Assembly (NCBI RefSeq): GCF_963675165.1
Contig: NC_087393.1
Coordinates: 413,502 to 477,501, forward strand
Source of the DNA: Halichondria panicea
Lineage: Eukaryota > Porifera > Demospongiae > Suberitida > Halichondriidae
Length of the DNA stretch: 64,000 nucleotides
Direction of reading: 5' to 3'
The translations under genes and the position numbers were made by a program. The notes beneath the pieces are model-generated. The model worked only from the letters and a program-made list of their open reading frames with translations, ran no database searches and had not been told where the DNA came from. Shown here piece after piece: positions 25,387-36,187 of the stretch. Numbering within the stretch: position 1 is the first letter of the stretch; every line of letters begins with the position of its first letter.

Positions 25387-25548
25387 TAGCTAGCTATTAT
25401 AGTGACATTATGATTTGTTCCAAAAATAATAATTACGCATATTCTTCATGTGACTCATTATGTTATTGCAGTAGATAATAAGATAAGGTTCCGAATATTC
25501 TTTTAATTACATTAAGTCTAGCCAACATTCCGCTGTACATGTGGTGAA

Positions 25549-26711
25549 TGTGGTGATCTTAGTAAGCCAATGGTTAGGGGGTTCTCTGTCGTGGCCTTGC
25601 TGCCGCTGTGGTGATCTTAGTAAGCAGATGGTTAGGGGGTGCTCTGTCGTGGCCTTGCTGCCGCTGTGGTGATCTTAGTAAGCCAATGGTTAGGGGGTGC
25701 TCTGTCGTGGCCTTGCTGCCGCTGTGGTGATCTTAGTAAGCAGATGGTTAGGGGGTGCTCTGTCGTGGCCTTGCTGCCGCTGTGGTGATCTTAGTAAGCA
25801 GATGGTTAGGGGGTTCTCTGTCGTGGCCTTGCTGCCGCTGTGGTGATCTTAGTAAGCCAATGGTTAGGGGGTGCTCTGTCGTGGCCTTGCTGCCGCTGTG
25901 GTGATCTTAGTAAGCAGATGGTTAGGGGGTGCTCTGTCGTGGCCTTGCTGCCGCTGTGGTGATCTTAGTAAGCTAATGGTTAGGGGGTTCTCTGTCGTGG
26001 CCTTGCTGCCGCTGTGGTGATCTTAGTAAGCAGATGGTTAGGGGGTTCTCTGTCGTGGCCTTGCTGCCACTGTAGTGATCTTAGTAAGCAGATGGTTAGG
26101 GGGTGCTCTGTCGTGGCCTTGCTGCCGCTGTGGTGATCTTAGTAAGCTAATGGTTAGGGGGTGCTCTGTCGTGGCCTTGCTGCCGCTGTGGTGATCTTAG
26201 TAAGCTAATGGTTAGGGGGTTCTCTGTCGTGGCCTTGCTGCCGCTGTGGTGATCTTAGTAAGCAGATGGTTAGGGGGTTCTCTGTCGTGGCCTTGCTGCC
26301 GCTGTGGTGATCTTAGTAAGCAGATGGTTAGGGGGTGCTCTGTCGTGGCCTTGCTGCCGCTGTGGTGATCTTAGTAAGCAGATGGTTAGGGGTGCTCTGT
26401 CGTGGCCTTGCTGCCGCTGTGGTGATCTTAGTAAGCAGATGGTTAGGGGGTTCTCTGTCGTGGCCTTGCTGCCGCTGTGGTGATCTTAGTAAGCAGATGG
26501 TTAGGGGGTGCTCTGTCGTGGCCTTGCTGCCGCTGTGGTGATCTTAGTAAGCAGATGGTTAGGGGGTGCTCTGTCTGTGGCCTTGCTGCCGCTGTGGTGA
26601 TCTTAGTAAGCTAATGGTTAGGGGGTGCTCTGTCGTGGCCTTGCTGCCGCTGTGGTGATCTTAGTAAGCAGATGGTTAGGGGGTGCTCTGTCTGTGGTCT
26701 TGCTGCCACTA
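25549..26711. repeat. 58-bp minisatellite, about 20 units
   Basis: About twenty head-to-tail 58-bp units contain GTGGTGATCTTAGTAAGC, ATGGTTAGGGGG, CTCTGTCGTGGCCTTG and CTGCCGCT. Units differ mainly at two places: CCAATGG, CAGATGG or CTAATGG, and GGGTTCTC or GGGTGCTC. As 58 is not a multiple of three, it is not a coding repeat. Each unit has one TTAGGGGG run. The last unit breaks off in CTGCCACTAGC. Confidence 0.97.
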
Positions 26712-26787
26712 GCAACTGACCACCCTGCATGTATAATAAATGATGTAATGTTCGTGTGATGTTACAAGGTGATTTGTATGCCATAAT

Positions 26788-26980
26788 TATAGCGGGTAAT
26801 TTTCGGGGCGGCAAAACATTGGTGGTTGAGCAATATTTAGTCACTTTGTGAGGATAATATTTTCGTGTTTGCACTGCAGGTAAAGGTAGGCAAGGTCACT
26901 TCATTCGTGGGTAGTGCATGGTCAGAGCTTCAACCACAAAAATCACGAATATTTTGCCCCCACGAAAATGACCAGCTATA
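26788..26980. mobile_element. MITE-like element, copy 1
   Basis: The element starts TATAGCGGGTAATTTTCG and ends in its near reverse complement (CGAAAATGACCAGCTATA), so it has terminal inverted repeats of about 18 bp. Internally it carries GGTTGAGCAATATTTAGTCA, GGATAATATTTTCGTG and CACGAATATTTTGCCCC. No coding capacity. It shares its body with copies at 27320-27521 and 42131-42303. Confidence 0.85.
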
Positions 26981-27319
26981 CGGTAGTTACTCATCAAGTG
27001 TTTGCAATTCCCCCCCTCAACCTCTCACACATGGTCAGCGTCCGCTGGATTTTGTCTAATGTTAATTGTTATTTCTGGAAATTGAGTTTCCCTTGAACTG
27101 ACCTGCTTTCGGATCTTGTGTATATCTAAAGAATTAATAACGGAGATAATAATTAGACATACATTACTACTACATGTTTTTAATACCCCAAGTAAGTGCA
27201 CCTGTCGTGTTGAATTCCGATAATTTCTATAATCCTGCCAGGAATGTGCAATGCATTAGCGCACACTAGTGTAGCAGTGGAGTGGGTGTGGCTCCATTTA
27301 TTGCTCTGGTGTAAGATTG

Positions 27320-27521
27320 TATAGCCGGTAATTTTCGGGGGACCAAACATTCGTGGTTGAGCAATATTTAGTCACTTTGTGGATAATATTTTCGTGGTTG
27401 CTGCTTGCACTGCAGGTAAAGGTATATAGGCAAGGTCGCTTCATTCGTGGGTAAAATAGTAAGAGCTTCAACCATGCACGAAAACCACGAATATTATGTC
27501 CCCCAGAAATTACCAGCTATA
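27320..27521. mobile_element. MITE-like element, copy 2
   Basis: Starts TATAGCCGGTAATTTTCGGG and ends AAATTACCAGCTATA. The internal sequence is nearly the same as the copy 340 bp to the left. It has a slightly longer middle (GTGGTTGCTGCTTGCACTGC) that copy 1 partly lacks and copy 3 shares, so that is probably the ancestral form. Confidence 0.85.
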
Positions 27522-29717
27522 CAATATATTGATGTATTGCGGCACACTTTGCTTATAGGTTTATGGTATGTAACTTCGTTTCCTGATACTAGCGTATAAT
27601 TCCTGGTAATGTGTGCGGTAGAGACAGCATCACAATGGCATGCCCTTGATGAATTAAAACAGCATTTTTTTCTAGCCCCAAAATGAGTAAACTTTAGATA
27701 TAGTTGAAACGAATAATAGTTGAAATACGATTTCTGATCTATGTCGCCTAATCACCCGTGTCCTCCCACTTCCTGTAAAACGAGAAGTTCAGCCGTAGCC
27801 TTTAATTAGAGAGCACATCCTTCCTTTGTCTTATCCGGATAATCCACTAATTGTTGATGAGATTGTTTCACGTCCAATTAGCCTCCACTCATGGTTTCTA
27901 TTCATTATAATGATCATTTGTGGGACGATTGCTGAGTAATTAGTGACCATTCATCATGTCAAGCTGAGCTCACACATGGCGTAGTCAAATTGCAGTGATC
28001 CGTATTATTGTACTTAATGAAGCGTGTTGCGACCGTTGTGCAGCTATGGTGAACGCGAGTGGGGGTAATATTCCATTGAGGCTGCACTCTTGTACATATG
28101 TAGCCATGACCACTCTCTATAATACAGCCAGAATGTAAGGATCTGTGTTTAGTAAAGTAGTTTCACCTGGCACAGTATTTTGCAAACATTTTATGATTTT
28201 CTCAAAGGGAACGAGGCTAGCTTATAATTATATGTGGTTAGTATATATACACATGTACATGTAATAATGTTCATTGATATGCAAACTGATTATGATAATT
28301 AATTTTTCATACCCACACGCACGCACGCATGCTCGGAGTTTGGATATGTTATGTAACCACTAGTAACAATTATCTCCCTCTGTTGTCCATTCCACCTCCT
28401 CTGTGATATTGTATGAGCGTACGTAAAGTATCACTTCTATTGTTACATTAAGTAAAGTGTTATATTAAAATTCTATTTTGGTCATTTCCTTCTACTGAGA
28501 GTAAAATAAGATACTCTTGCTCTACCCATTAGCAATAAGGAAATCAAGTTATGATAAGAATTTCCATCTCACCACGTTTCTAAGAATACTAGTAGTTGAT
28601 TCAGTGCTCTTAGTGTTTAAGTGCTTTTAGTGTTTATTTGTAACCTGTGCTGGCAGGACACATGTGTTAGTTTGTCTTGTGCCAGCGGCGGCTCGGGTGA
28701 TTGGTGGGAAGAAATGAATGACGCTTATGTTCAACAATGTTAAGCATGTTAGGTCCATATTCCTGGTAGCTAGAGGCACCATTATAATCGTATGCCCGCC
28801 CTTTACAGATTAAACAGCACATTTTCCGGTCCCAATTGAGGTAGTTAAAAGTACTATTTATCAGGAAATGGCGCGTGTCCTCCACCCACCTATACTACTA
28901 GAAGCCAGAATTTAAGTATTTTCCTGTTTTGGCTTACATGTATACTGTAGAGGCTCCAGTGAGCACAGTGTAGTAGGTATCCTGTAGTCCACATGTTGTG
29001 ATCGGTCACCCGTGGTTATCTATCCCTGTGATCTATTCAGTGCCTAGTGATGTGGGCCTGTTACAATGTATCAGTGAATCAGTCCATGGGATACTAGACT
29101 GTCAATACCATAGACTGTCAATAGAGTGGGTGCGATTATGTCTCATGAAATACTTCTATGGTGTCCAATAATTAAAAGTGTGTGTTCAAAATTATTGGAC
29201 ATTTTAAGTGTATATAATATGTATACACGCGTACTAGTATTTTCATAGTTGTGTTTTAGGTACTTTCCACAATGCATGAGAGGATCATGTGATATGTAGG
29301 TAGAGGCTGTGGGAGTATTGTACCCTGACCCTGGCATGGGTGGTCTTTTTCAGTCAGACATACACAGCAGCAGTCGTATTTTGGATGAAATTTCATTCGC
29401 TAAAGCCATTATTAGCTTTAGATTAGATAACTTAACGTAGCTAGCTTCAACCAGTACTAGAGTTACAGAATGTAATCTATGTGTGTGTCTGGTAACAAGT
29501 TCAGCAGAGAGTAAGTGGACACTACATATCGGCTATTGAGCTGCACCTGGCCTGCATTGTCATAGCTATCATGTTCACTTCCTCATACCTACTATTCATT
29601 CAAGCATGAAGCCTGTAGCGTGAAAGTGCCAATTCTCTATAAAAGCAATCATTATCTGATCTAGGACAACAATTCACTTGAAAACTAAAAGTCTCTCATA
29701 GCTATTGGAACAGTATA
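27522..29717. other. intergenic, nothing recognised
   Basis: About 2.2 kb of AT-rich sequence without protein-like ORFs. It may contain upstream regulatory sequence of the gene starting at 29718, but no specific site can be supported. Confidence 0.6.
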
Positions 29718-30665
29718 ATGTCTTCTCAAAGATCAAGCAGTTTGCCCATGATTCAGGTATAGACAGTAGAATATAAAGATTGTACTAGTACTAGACTAAT
29801 AGTTTAAAATTATATGTACAACAGCATTAAATAATGATCATATATTTAACGATATTGTTCTTTCTTTGCACAGGTTAACACTCCTGAAAGAGTACCAAGG
29901 AACATCCTTCCTAAAGAGATCCTCGACCTGCTCAATGAAGTGAAGCAGATGAGAGATGTCACTCAGTCTCTAGTGTGCGACTGCAATGAACCAGATTGTC
30001 CCTTCCAAGAAGACCACTCCATTAATATCGACCAAGTCGAGTTTGACTTGTTTTCAGACTCTCCCAGAGCAAGACGAAATGGTGTTTCAAAAAGTGTGCA
30101 CCCCAGCGGTTTGTTGCTGTCCAGCTCCACAAAAGGAATTGAGAAAAGACGAGATGGAACTATAGTGGAGAGAGATGGTCCAAGATCGATTTCAAGTGAA
30201 GACAGTTTAGAAAAGAGACTTAGAAAATCACACATGTACAATAGTAGTCAACAGTTGGGACAACACTTGAGTGTTTCCAGCACAGTGCTCTCAGATTATG
30301 ACGATTGCCTTGTAGACAGTGATAATTTATTTGGGACTAGCAGTGACGATGATTCAACTTTTTCACGGTTTGAGGTATCAAGGAAACAAATAAAAATGCG
30401 AAAAAATGCGACAAAGCACAAGAGACGTGTGACTATCGTGTGTGGATCATGTAACACCTTACCAACACAGATAAGAATGGGTTCAGACTCTCGCCGGTTC
30501 TCTCAGCACTTACGTAATGCAGCTAGTCTTCCATCGTGCGTGTTCTTTGAAGACGATGAAATGAGTCTGTCAACTTGTTCGAGTTCATCGAGTATCAGCA
30601 CTTCACAACATGCTCCCTGTCTTACAAACTTTGCTAGGCAACACAATGGACTCATTACAGCATGA
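29718..30665 (+). CDS. Ser-rich protein of unknown function, 276 aa
   Basis: A 39-bp first exon (29718-29756, starting MSSQRSSS) joins in phase to 29874-30665 (stop TG-adjacent TGA). I do not recognise the family. A short predicted helix (ILPKEILDLLNEVKQMRDV) is followed by a Cys/Asp/Glu stretch with CDCNEPDCPF, which could bind metal. The rest is Ser/Asp/Arg-rich, with SSDDDSTFSRF and a basic KMRKNATKHKRR segment suitable as a nuclear signal. The coding frame has convincing codon structure and a clean splice junction. The function cannot be inferred. A short intron and tiny first coding exon are shared in style with the next + strand gene, but the sequences are not obviously related. Confidence 0.7.
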
Positions 30666-30927
30666 CTGCTGCATATTTTGTGTGTACATGTATGTCTTTG
30701 TGTGCTTTGTGTGCTTTTGTGTATGTGTAATAAATCAATTTGCGTACAACCCCAACATTCCAATAACATACCGCAAAAATCAAGCTGAAGTTTTTCTAAT
30801 TGCATGCGGGCGGGCGGGCGGCTATTCACCTTATGAATCTCATTATTTTGCACGCACTATTTTGTGCCGCATGGACCATTATGCGCATGCGTAGTAGAAA
30901 TAATGGGATAGAAATCCAAATCTGATG

Positions 30928-31002
30928 CCAGAAACTAGCCTCGAGACCAGGCCGATTAAAATACGTATTTTAATCGGCCTGGTCTCGAGGCTAACCAGAA
31001 AC
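30928..31002. repeat. 58-bp perfect palindrome flanked by 8-bp direct repeats
   Basis: Positions 30936-30964 and 30965-30993 are exact reverse complements with no spacer: 29-bp arms starting TAGCCTCGAGACCAGGCCG and meeting at ATAC/GTAT. The direct repeat CCAGAAAC flanks it at 30928-30935 and 30995-31002, as expected for a target-site duplication of a tiny foldback insertion. Confidence 0.9.
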
Positions 31003-31311
31003 CAAACTCGAGAGTATTACTTGGAGTGGCCTAATAGTGGTTGGGTCGAAAACAGCAAAAAGCTCCCCTCTGGATCTCACCCAAGACACAAGACACAGTT
31101 ATTTTGAGTTTATATATCTGTTGCCCATATCATTTGTGACATTTGTCTGAATTGCATGTTGGATGAGCCGCTGGCAAAAGGATGTAAACAAGATGGGTAA
31201 CCCTAAAAGGAACGCCCATTAGAATAGACACAAAACGTCATTACTTAAAATATTGTACGTGGTTTCCCAGGACCACTTATTAACGCATGCATGCAGCGAA
31301 AAAAGTTTACA

Positions 31312-31833
31312 AACAAGTGCAAAAAACATTTTATGAAAAAATGGGAAGAGTAGGGTTGGAAGAGCATGTGCACTGAAGTAACAAAAAGTTTGAAAACAAG
31401 ATTGTGGGTTGGTATAGTCTTGCATGCTCCAACTAGTTGGGGGTGGGGCACGATCTTTATAACAGTTGGGTCCAGCACTACTTCGAGTTTTGAGTGGGCA
31501 GGGCTCATCTGTAGAGTCTCAAAATTTTACACCATGTGTTTCGGTGCTGTAACTGTTAATTTGAAAAAGCCTCATTCAAATGCGTCATTATGTAGAAACA
31601 CATGCAAGTTGATGGTCAAATAGGTGATCAAGCGTGTCAAATAAAGAAAGAGGTGTAACGAGAAGTAGTGCTGGACCCAACTGTTAAAGATCGTGCCCCA
31701 CCCCCAACTAGTTGGAGCATGCAAGACTATACCAACCCACAATCTTGTTTTCGAAGTGTTTGTTACTTCAGTGCACATGCTCTTCCAACCCTACTCTTTC
31801 CCATTTTTTCACAAAATGTTTTTTGCACTTGTT
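31312..31833. repeat. large inverted repeat, arms about 171 bp, spacer about 179 bp
   Basis: Left arm 31312-31483 starts AACAAGTGCAAAAAACATTT. Right arm 31663-31833 is its near-perfect reverse complement; both contain GCATGCTCCAACTAGTTGGG. Transcribed, it would fold into a long hairpin. It lies between two + strand genes and carries no credible ORF. A foldback or MITE origin is likely. Confidence 0.9.
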
Positions 31834-32181
31834 CTATTAGGCATGCGCAACTTATTTCTGCGCATGCGCTCTAAAGCCATCAACAAAACGCTTCGCAAAA
31901 CGTGCACTCTTGTAGATGTAAGGATGTGTTTAGTAAACTTCACCTGCACAGTATTGCAAACATTTCTCAAAGGTCGTGTTAAAACACTGTAGCATGCCTA
32001 ATAAGCGTGTAAATGAGTGGAAATCAACAAGCAGCACACATTTCATCAAGTGAAAACTATATAGCATTAGTGCTCCATGTAAGGTCTCCCAGCTCACTCA
32101 CAAGCTAGCCCCAGTATTCCACTAGTCTTATTGCATATCGCACTAGAAGTAAGCAAGAGTAGTCTACATAGCCTGAGGCTG

Positions 32182-33381
32182 ATGATGTCTAGCTTCACTG
32201 ATTCCTTGAAGCCCGTTTCCCAACCCCAGTACACCTACAGGAGAGGGTCACTGAATTTGAATAGTTTCTCACTTGAAGAGGACTGTGGTCTAAGCTCCTC
32301 TCTGCCACTAAATATTTCTAAAGATGACCTTGACAGCTTGGATACACCCAAGAAATCAAAGCAAAAAGGTAACCATTAGCTCAAATGAATAATTTAATAT
32401 GTACAATAATATTCTAAGCTCTAGTATAAATGTTAAATAGTTTTGCTGGCTGCAAGTAAAGGAATAGTATATTGACTTCTTTGCATCCTCCTTTATTTTT
32501 TCATTGCTATAAGAAGTCTCTATATTATCTCCTTCCTCCATGCCTGCACTATAACAGCACTGCAGCATCGGTCTGGGACCTTCTCCTCTGGGTCCCATTC
32601 TCCCACACAGCTGTCCGTGTTTGGCCTGGGGGGATTCCGCCCACGTAGCATTAGTCTCTACTCTCCTAAGAAGAACTTCCTTGGACTGCCCAAGACAAGA
32701 TCACCCTCTGTGAAGAAGTCACCAAAGCATGGCAGTGATACTGGTAGAGACTCCAACACTAGTGCCATCGACGCTGCCTTGGCAACTATCAGAAAACAGT
32801 TGGTAAGATATCATTCTATCTATGCGTGTCCTTTACTTTATTGCTTGTATTTACAGGAACAGCTGTCTGAAGAAGATCAAATAATGGAGGAGAGAGTCAA
32901 TAGACTAACATCAGAGATCAGTAAACTTGTTGTTTTACGTGAGCGAAATCCACGACGAAACTATGGCACTGGGTCGCTGCTCTTCCAACAACTCCCCAAA
33001 CCGTACAAAGGCTACAAGAGAACACTTTCTGACGAATCATGCAGGCATCAACTAGGGGTGGAGATTTCAGACAGTCACTATGGGAATATCGTCCTCTCTG
33101 ATTTGAAGGAGACATGGGAAGAACAAACATTTGAGAAAAGCTGCGAGGAAGAAATCAAGTGTGTTCCGTTTGATCTTGCCTGTATGGAGTTTGACGACCA
33201 TCACAAGCAGAAAGGAAACAGTTTAGGTTCAACTGAATCGATTGATTCATCTGGGTCTCCATTGAGTGGTGTGTGTGTGGTGATTGTGACTGATGCCTCA
33301 GGGGATACTCTGGAGCCAGCCATGGCGGCCTCGCAGACATCAGGGTCTAGCCAAGCAGAAGATGATGTATTCCTGTCCTAA
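32182..33381 (+). CDS. coiled-coil protein, weakly FAM89/LURAP-like
   Basis: Exons 32182-32368, 32558-32802 and 32857-33381 join in phase to 318 residues. The most conserved-looking part is a predicted helix (IDAALATIRKQLEQLSEED, then a heptad continuation) at about residues 133-170. It resembles the DAALxxLRKEMxxLRxxD helix of FAM89/LURAP adaptor proteins, which bind MRCK or LIMK. The resemblance is from memory and short, so the assignment is tentative. Flanks are Ser-rich, with RPRSISLYSPKK upstream. The 54-bp second intron has a length divisible by three and is open, so its retention would add 18 residues. ATG 32182 and ATG 32185 are both possible starts. Confidence 0.7.
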
Positions 33382-33824
33382 TAAAGACAAGCCATGATGT
33401 GACAACATGACATTAAATATGTGTGGACAATTTGACAATAAAACTGACGATTAAATCTTATCATTAATTAATGTGTATGATGATATGTCATTTGAATGAC
33501 TCTAAATTAATTAATAATTCATGGGGTATGTGTGTATGTATGTTTTCTATTTCTTAAAGCAGTTTTCATGGTTCATTTGAGCGTATCATTAGTTTGTGCA
33601 TTCTTCACTCGCTATGCTATGCATTAAATTCATTTCAAACATTGTTGTTTCCACACAATAAAAACATGTGTGTGAGGCAAATCATTGATGTACATGCATA
33701 ATTATATATAAACAAAAATGTATATGTTGTTGTGTTGCGTGATTACAGCTGACAGACAGAGCTAAACAACGTGCTATTGCAGTTCAAAAACATACACTAA
33801 GGCACAAACAAGAGAGTCCATTAA

Positions 33825-35944
33825 TTAAACATCTGAACCGGGCAAAAAATGTTCCTCAATGTCAATGCCTAATCTGACTTGGCCGACCTCCTTCAGAACT
33901 CGGACTAATTCTTGGACAGAGATATCGCTCTCCTTCCATCTAGAGAGCACCTCTGCCCCGCCCCCTCCTCGTGGGATATTGGTTCGCATGAAGTTGATGT
34001 CCTCGGTCGTGAGGAGTTTGAGTTTGGAGCCCGCCAAGCTCCAGTGATCGTAGTTGGAACCCAATACCCGGGTCCAGCGTAGGAACAGCTCAGGTGGAAT
34101 CTGTGTGTGTGGGGGGGGGGGGGGGAGAAGATCATAATCTATACATGTACTAATTTATACATGTACATGTACATGCGAATAGTTCTGTACCAGCCCATAA
34201 TGATACACTGGTGATGAGAATGGGTAAAGATCACCAGAGATACTGACCTCTCTCCTCTGCTCGTAATGTAGTTCCCAAGTGGATGCATTGAGCTCCTCTG
34301 TCCTGAGTAGCTTTTCATCCTCATCCTCATCCTCATCCTCATCCTTGTTCTCATTCTGAGAGGGAGGGGGGTATCACATGATAGTCACCAGAGCATAATG
34401 GGGAGGGGGGCAACATTCATGCTGCTGTACAGCTGCTATAATTTCTTATTTGTGTCAAAAACAGGCTGAAATAGACTTTCGATTTAACAGATCATCTGAA
34501 AAGGCCTTTCTCTGAGCTTTCAGAAAATCATAAAATTAACGTTATTGGACCAACGGAACTAAAGTTGTGTATTTTGAACTCAATACATACCTCCATTTCT
34601 ACGAGCTTCCAGAGAGCGCTTTTGGTCAGTTTGTCAGAATAGGATTTGGAGGGAACATGGAGGGTAATGGCGTCGGCAAAGTTGATGAGTGTGTGGAATT
34701 GAGAGGAGGAGAAAGCTGTGTCCAGTTTATTCAGGACGGCATTTTTGAACGGCTGTTTCATGGAGCCATGAATTCTGTGATGGTTGGGGGGGGTGAGCAT
34801 GAACCGGCGGTATCACCAAACATTGTACATGTACATGACAATATATACCTTAGTACATAGTGATATGGTAAACACGTGCACGTTGCAATTGATGTACACG
34901 AACACAAAATTACTACTTAATTATCAGTTTTTAATAATTAGCTTTTGTCAAATCGACTAATCACAGAACTCATTAGAAAGATGGGTCTGAGAGCTCTACT
35001 GGTTTGGTTACATCATCAGGGAGATCTACTTGTACATGTATACACTGACTCAAGTAGAGTTTGAGAGGAAGCTCTTGCTTATTCTTAACACACTCACCTT
35101 GATCTGAACTCTATGACATTCTGCAGTGGGTGGTAGATGATCATCACTGTCAGAGGACTGTGGTCTTTCAGAAAGAGGGGCAAAATGGCTTCCATGCAGC
35201 CTCGGTTGAGGAAGAGATCCGTCCTTTTCACGAACCCCTCCTTAATGAGCACAGCTAGTAGTCGATCAAAGAACTGGTGGTTGGCTGGGAAATGGATGTA
35301 CGCGTATAGTACAGTAGCGTCTTTGCATCGATAGTACGCTTCTTTCTCCTCACTCCAGTGGAACTTGGCATGATCTCCCATCATGTTGGTGGCTAGGGAC
35401 GGTACGAAATAGTACGTCTCTACTTTCGGCCCATCACTCTCAATCTTGAACATAAGACCGAGAGTCTCCGCCCATCGAACTACCACCTCTTTCTCTGAAT
35501 CGTTTAGCGGGAACTTGCTGACTGTACGTGCAATATTCTCCATGACATAGCCGGGCCAGGGGGTGGTTACAACTGGGAGGGGCTTCAGGTACTTGTTTGT
35601 GACGTGGTAGACCTGATAGACTTGTGCAGCTGCGTCATCGTCATCAGAGAGATTGGAACCCAGCTGGGTCATGAGCTCAATGAGGAAGTGAGGCTTGAGC
35701 AGAGCATCTGGGTGGAGTGGGTGTGTGTGTGTGTGGGGAGGGGGCGGTCATAAGAGGAGTATTAGGAGGGCAAGATTGGACAGACATACAAGCATAGTGT
35801 ACAGTATGTACAGCAGTAGAAAAAATGCTGCAACTGGAACATTAAATATAAAATTATGATAGTAAACAATAGGAAATGCTGCTATACAGAAGTGTAGTAT
35901 ATATACACAAACTATTGAGCTACTGTAACAGCACGCACACACAT

Positions 35945-36032
<88 letters not shown>

Positions 36033-36143
36033 ACGCACACACACACACACACACACACGCACGCACACGCACACCACACACACACGCACACGCACACGCA
36101 CACCCACACGCACGCACGCACACACGCACACGCACACACACGC

Positions 36144-36187
<44 letters not shown>

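Noticed and set aside
25549-26711. Regularly repeated array, considered as CRISPR-like
   Set aside because: Units are contiguous 58-bp copies with no unique spacers, in an intron-containing animal genome.
31219-31992. Similar ORFs on both strands
   Set aside because: They arise from the two arms of the large inverted repeat and have no protein-like conservation.
29718-33381. The two Ser-rich + strand proteins as a single gene
   Set aside because: The first has its own stop at 30663-30665. The two are separated by 1.5 kb with a palindrome and a large inverted repeat, and no linking exon was found.
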